From NCBI RefSeq assembly GCF_900110655.1, contig NZ_FOEQ01000005.1, positions 186,001-250,000 of the forward strand: a stretch of DNA of 64,000 nt. The letters are read 5' to 3'. The DNA is from Pseudomonas soli. GTDB lineage: Bacteria; Pseudomonadota; Gammaproteobacteria; Pseudomonadales; Pseudomonadaceae. Each line of letters opens with the position of its first letter. The stretch's first letter is position 1. Positions 60,488 to 64,000 of the stretch are shown here, piece by piece. Under the pieces are notes generated by a model. It had not been told where the DNA came from. It worked only from the letters and a program-made list of their open reading frames with translations, and searched no databases. The translations under genes were made by a program, and so were the position numbers.

Positions 60488-60790
60488 TCATCCGAGTTTC
60501 GACGACGAGCGACGAATGATCTTGATCTTGTGGGTCAGGCTTGGCTTGCGCGTCACGGAGATCGGGCGGGTGGTCACGGTGTCGATGGTGATGTTCCAGA
60601 AACCGGTGCTGTGAACGGTGATCTTCGCCGGGAATTTCTCGAAGTGGCCGCCGTGGTAGGTATGCCGGCCGCCATTCTTGAAGCTGCGGAAGTTGGCGTC
60701 GTTCATCAGGCGGATGTTGCAGCGCTGGGAACACTCGATGACGACGATATCGTCCTCGTTCAGGTGTTCGCGCTGGTGTACGAATTTCAT
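60488..60790 (-). CDS. DUF1883 protein
   Basis: The 100-residue protein starts MKFVHQREHLNEDDIVVIECSQRCNI, typical of DUF1883, and continues HTYHGGHFEKFPAKITVHSTGFWNITIDT. Small beta-rich protein of unknown function. A longer in-frame start at 60835 lacks a ribosome site. Confidence 0.88.
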   Translation of the reverse strand: MKFVHQREHLNEDDIVVIECSQRCNIRLMNDANFRSFKNGGRHTYHGGHFEKFPAKITVHSTGFWNITIDTVTTRPISVTRKPSLTHKIKIIRRSSSKLG

Positions 60791-60951
60791 GGGGCGCTCC
60801 GCAAGGATTGTTTCTGCAAACGCGAAAGATATCACGATGTGAGGTTACACTTGCGCCCGGGCTGACCAAGCCAAGGAGATTTCCGCCAGACGTGGGAGCA
60901 AAAACGCCTGGACGTGGTCAGAGGATGACTTTGAAGTTGGAGAGTATGTGC

Positions 60952-61311
60952 ATGAAATGGGTAATAGCGGCAGCGGTGCTGGCATTGGGAGGCTGTGTCA
61001 GCGTGACGGAACTCGAGCAGTCCCACGCCACCTTGGACGTGATCTCTGGCAAGACGCCACGTGAATACGCCGACTGCGTGAAGCGCAAGCTGGCTGAAAC
61101 GCGCGATCCGTTGCAGGAGGAGGTGCGCGGGGAAAACCTGCGCCTGACCGTACCGCAGAAGCTGACGGCTGGCGTGGGCCCGGCGGCGCTGCTCGATATC
61201 GACAAGCGCGGCAGCGGCAGCGCGATCAAGGTCTACGAGCGGTTGAACAACTTCCCGCTGCGCCTGGGCGACGTGCGCACTGCCGCAACTCAATGCATAT
61301 CAGGTTCTTGA
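60952..61311 (+). CDS. Lipoprotein of unknown function
   Basis: The 119-residue protein has a lipoprotein signal (MKWVIAAAVLALGGC; lipobox LGGC, Cys15). A short soluble domain follows with two more cysteines (EYADCVKRKL and ATQCISG). GGAG at 60939-60942 suits ATG 60952. The family is not recognised. Confidence 0.8.
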   Translation: MKWVIAAAVLALGGCVSVTELEQSHATLDVISGKTPREYADCVKRKLAETRDPLQEEVRGENLRLTVPQKLTAGVGPAALLDIDKRGSGSAIKVYERLNNFPLRLGDVRTAATQCISGS

Positions 61312-61456
61312 TCCAGCTCAGTTAATCGGCAATTAGCTGGCGTATTGCCACTTTCCTTCCCGGCGGCACGTTGTCGCAGGCCGGGGAATAGGCCTAGTAT
61401 TTCTGGGCTTATATCGTTTGAGCCTAAGCTTATAACAAGGAAATGGAGCCTCCGTG

Positions 61457-62107
61457 ATGAAACCCCTGAGCCATGTCGTGATCGGCAGCTTGCTGATCTT
61501 GGCCTGGCCCTCGGCGCACGCTGCCGACGGCCAGAAAATCTTCAACCAGGGCGGGCAGAATCCCGCCGCCATGGCTTGCCTCGGCTGCCATGGCCCGGAC
61601 GGCAAAGGCATCGCCGCCGCCGGCTTTCCCCGCTTGGCCGGCTTGCCTGCCGGTTATCTGAGCAAGCAATTGCAGGACTTTCGCAGTGGCAGCCGCAAGC
61701 AGGCGGTGATGGAACCACTGGCCAAGGCCCTGGACGATGCGGAAATCGAAGCGATCAGCGCCTACCTGGCCAAGCTGCCAGCCGATCCCGCACCTGACAC
61801 GCGGCGTCAGCAGATTGCCACCAATCCGGTGGCTCGCCTGGCCCTCTATGGCGACTGGAGCCGCAAGATTCCCGGTTGCGTGCAGTGCCATGGCCCGGGT
61901 GGCAGCGGTGTCGGCGAGCACTTCCCGCCGTTGGCCGGGCAGCCGGCCGGCTACCTGGTGGCACAGCTCAACGCCTGGCGCGATGGCAGCCGCAGCAACG
62001 ACCCCAACCAGCTGATGGTGGATGTCGCCAAAGCGATGACCGATGCCGAGGTCAAGGCGGTTGCCGACTACTTCGCACAGCCGGCGAGCCAGGAGGCCAA
62101 GCCATGA
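61457..62107 (+). CDS. tsdB: Dihaem cytochrome c, TsdB-like
   Basis: The 216-residue periplasmic cytochrome has a signal peptide (MKPLSHVVIGSLLILAWPSAHA) and two CxxCH haem sites, CLGCH (about residue 42) and CVQCH (about 140), in tandem c4-like domains with GFPRLAGLPAGYL and HFPPLAGQPAGYL methionine-side segments. It overlaps the next gene by ATGA. In P. stutzeri the electron acceptor TsdB is encoded with TsdA, and this pair fits that arrangement. GGAG at 61445-61448 favours ATG 61457. Confidence 0.85.
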   Translation: MKPLSHVVIGSLLILAWPSAHAADGQKIFNQGGQNPAAMACLGCHGPDGKGIAAAGFPRLAGLPAGYLSKQLQDFRSGSRKQAVMEPLAKALDDAEIEAISAYLAKLPADPAPDTRRQQIATNPVARLALYGDWSRKIPGCVQCHGPGGSGVGEHFPPLAGQPAGYLVAQLNAWRDGSRSNDPNQLMVDVAKAMTDAEVKAVADYFAQPASQEAKP

Positions 62108-63018
62108 AAACCCTTATGCCAAGCCTGTTGCTGTTGGCCATGGGCGCTGCCCAGGCCACCCCTATCGCCATGGAAGACCAGTCCCAGCTCAAGGTGCCGG
62201 GCGTGCAGGCGGCCCCGCAATTCGTACCGCCCGCGGAAAGCGCCATTCCGGACAACGCCTTTGGCAAGATGGTCCGTGAAGGGCATGCGCTGTTCGTCGA
62301 TACCCGCAGGCTGATGCCCGAAGCCGTCGGCAATGGCCTGAACTGCAGCAACTGCCACCTCGACCAGGGCCGCCTGTTCCATTCCGCGCCGCTTTGGGGC
62401 GCCTATCCGATGTATCCGGCGTACCGCAAGAAAAACGACAAGGTCAACACCTTCGCCGAACGCATCCAGGGCTGTTTCAGCTTCAGCATGAACGGCAAGC
62501 CGCCGGCGGCCGACAGCCCGCAGATGACCGCGTTGAGCGTCTATGCCTACTGGCTGTCGACCCAGGCGCCGACGGGGGTGGAGATCGCCGGTCGCGGCTA
62601 CCCGGAAGTGCCGAAGCCCAAGGATGGCTACGACTTCAAGCGCGGCGAGCAGGTGTATGACGAACAATGCGCGATCTGCCACGGCGGTAACGGCGAAGGG
62701 CAGAAGGTGGCCGGGGACTACGTGATGCCGCCGTTGTGGGGCAAGGACTCGTACAACTGGGGGGCTGGCATGCACCGGATCAATACGGCGGCGTCGTTCA
62801 TCAAGTACAACATGCCATTGGGCAAGCCCGGTAGCCTGAGCGACCAGCAGGCCTGGGACGTGGCAGCCTGGATCAATCGCCATGAGCGGCCGCAGGATCC
62901 GCGCCTGGTCGAGGGCTCTATCGAGAAGACCCGGCTGAAGTTCCATGCCAATGACGGGGTTAACCTCTATGGGCAGAAAGTCGATGGCGTGTTGATCGGG
63001 CAGGGGATCGGCGGTTGA
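62104..63018 (+). CDS. tsdA: Thiosulfate dehydrogenase TsdA-like dihaem cytochrome
   Basis: The 304-residue periplasmic enzyme has signal peptide MKTLMPSLLLLAMGAAQA and two haem sites: NCSNCH (about residue 83) and CAICHGGNGEG (about 190). The stretch PLWGAYPMYPAYRKKNDKVNTF is that of TsdA. A cysteine in RIQGCFSFSMNG, 39 residues after the first haem histidine, fits the unusual cysteine ligand of the TsdA catalytic haem (43 in A. vinosum). The enzyme joins two thiosulfates into tetrathionate, or the reverse. The family call is firm; the direction is not known. Confidence 0.87.
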   Translation: MKTLMPSLLLLAMGAAQATPIAMEDQSQLKVPGVQAAPQFVPPAESAIPDNAFGKMVREGHALFVDTRRLMPEAVGNGLNCSNCHLDQGRLFHSAPLWGAYPMYPAYRKKNDKVNTFAERIQGCFSFSMNGKPPAADSPQMTALSVYAYWLSTQAPTGVEIAGRGYPEVPKPKDGYDFKRGEQVYDEQCAICHGGNGEGQKVAGDYVMPPLWGKDSYNWGAGMHRINTAASFIKYNMPLGKPGSLSDQQAWDVAAWINRHERPQDPRLVEGSIEKTRLKFHANDGVNLYGQKVDGVLIGQGIGG

Positions 63019-63030
63019 GCCGAAACCCTC

Positions 63031-63090
63031 GCGGGGCAAGCCCGCCCCCACGCCCGGCAAGGGATGATCGTGGGGGCGGGCTTGCCCCGC
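63031..63090. repeat. REP palindrome pair
   Basis: GCGGGGCAAGCCCGCCCCCA (from 63031) is matched by TGGGGGCGGGCTTGCCCCGC (ending 63090), with arms that are exact complements over 22 bases. It follows the TsdA stop and probably ends that transcript. Confidence 0.8.
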
Positions 63091-63250
63091 CATGACGCCG
63101 CCAGGCGCTTAAAATTCACGGCCGTCCGGAACTATCTACACTGGAATATCTCTATGATGGCATCGGCCAGCGCGGGGGGCATTGTAAGGTGACCGCCGCC
63201 TGATTAGACTGCGCCGAATTTCGTACGCAAAGCCCTTGTTAAGGACGTAT

Positions 63251-64000
63251 ATGATCAAGAAATGCTTGTTCCCGGCAGCCGGTTACGGCACCCGCTTCCT
63301 GCCCGCTACCAAAGCCATGCCCAAGGAAATGCTGCCGGTGGTCAACAAGCCACTGATCCAGTATGGCGTTGAAGAAGCGCTGGACGCTGGCCTCAGCGAG
63401 ATCTCCATCGTCACCGGCCGTGGCAAGCGCGCCCTGGAAGACCACTTCGACATCAGCTACGAGCTGGAAAACCAGATCAAGGGCACCGACAAGGAGAAGT
63501 ACCTGGTCGGCATCCGTCGCCTGCTCGACGAGTGCTCGTTCTCCTACACCCGCCAGACCGAAATGAAAGGTCTGGGCCACGCGATCCTGACTGGCCGCCC
63601 GCTGATCGGCGACGAGCCGTTCGCCGTGGTGCTGGCTGACGACCTGTGCGTCAACCCGGAGGGTGACGGCGTATTGACCCAGATGGTCAAGCTGTTCAAG
63701 CAGTACCGCTGCTCGATCGTTGCCATTCAGGAAGTCGACCCGCAGGAAACCAACAAGTACGGTGTGATCGCCGGCGAAATGATCCGTGACGACATCTACC
63801 GCGTGACCAACATGGTCGAGAAGCCCAAGCCCGAAGACGCGCCGTCGAACCTGGCGATCATCGGTCGCTACATCCTGACCCCGGACATCTTCGACATCAT
63901 CGCCAATACCGAGCCTGGCAAGGGCGGCGAGATCCAGATCACCGACGCCCTGCTGCAGCAGGCCAAGGATGGCTGCGTGATCGCCTACAAGTTCAAGGGC
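63251..64000 (+). CDS. galU: UTP-glucose-1-phosphate uridylyltransferase (5' part)
   Basis: The first 250 residues of GalU, cut by the window edge. It begins MIKKCLFPAAGYGTRFLPATKAMPKEMLPV, carrying the GxGTRxLPxTK nucleotide signature, then VVNKPLIQYGVEEAL, HFDISYELE, GLGHAILTG, ADDLCVNPEGDG and VEKPKPEDAPSNLAIIGRYIL. It makes UDP-glucose for LPS, trehalose and exopolysaccharide. AAGGA precedes ATG 63251. Confidence 0.97.
   Translation, partial: MIKKCLFPAAGYGTRFLPATKAMPKEMLPVVNKPLIQYGVEEALDAGLSEISIVTGRGKRALEDHFDISYELENQIKGTDKEKYLVGIRRLLDECSFSYTRQTEMKGLGHAILTGRPLIGDEPFAVVLADDLCVNPEGDGVLTQMVKLFKQYRCSIVAIQEVDPQETNKYGVIAGEMIRDDIYRVTNMVEKPKPEDAPSNLAIIGRYILTPDIFDIIANTEPGKGGEIQITDALLQQAKDGCVIAYKFKG

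Overview
The window is a GC-rich stretch of a gammaproteobacterial chromosome. Gene content and order (gacA-uvrC-pgsA-tRNA-Gly, a TTG-started gacA, REP palindromes, Anr boxes, PolB and GalU very close to known Pseudomonas proteins) indicate a Pseudomonas of the P. putida / P. entomophila type. It is chromosomal, with both ends cut inside genes: polB on the left and galU on the right.

Layout. 1-1690: 3' part of DNA polymerase II. 1767-6295: a giant leucine-rich-repeat toxin with an NEL-type E3 ubiquitin ligase end, split by a one-base frameshift. 6505-9353: a secreted DUF4174 protein, then a three-gene RiPP metallophore operon of the hvfABC type (EGKCG-repeat precursor fused to an EF-hand domain, MNIO/DUF692 enzyme, DUF2063 partner). 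9372-16361: an FAD oxidoreductase, a GlxA-type regulator, a TonB-dependent receptor behind a cobalamin riboswitch, and small metabolic genes. 16401-18953: Pit phosphate transporter, DUF488 and GNAT genes. 18958-33072: an eleven-gene alginate-type exopolysaccharide operon on the minus strand in the order algD-8-44-K-E-I-J-F-X-L-G. This differs from the usual Pseudomonas order, lacks algA, and ends in an AlgG homologue that has lost its DPHD catalytic motif.

33689-37509: an XRE regulator with a palindromic operator, a 166-bp MITE that supplies the regulator's stop codon, gacA, uvrC, pgsA and tRNA-Gly(GCC). 37776-48627: a low-oxygen island with an Fnr/Anr-type regulator, MgtC-like protein, alcohol dehydrogenase, two tandem-domain universal stress proteins, an MBL RNA hydrolase, two GNATs, a K+-channel protein and a YeeE/YedE pair. 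Seven matches to the Anr box lie in its divergent intergenic regions.

48884-61311: SDR, NhaA, a subtilase, DoxX/DCC pair, PhyH, an OsmC-YcaO protein, two tandem genes for tiny secreted four-cysteine peptides, isochorismatase-like hydrolase, nitronate monooxygenase and small genes. 61457-63018: a TsdB-TsdA-like pair of dihaem cytochromes (thiosulfate to tetrathionate). 63251 to the end: galU.

The most unusual items are the rearranged alginate-type operon with a catalytically altered epimerase, the EF-hand-fused EGKCG RiPP precursor, the paired four-cysteine peptides beside YcaO, and the siderophore-type receptor placed under a B12 riboswitch.
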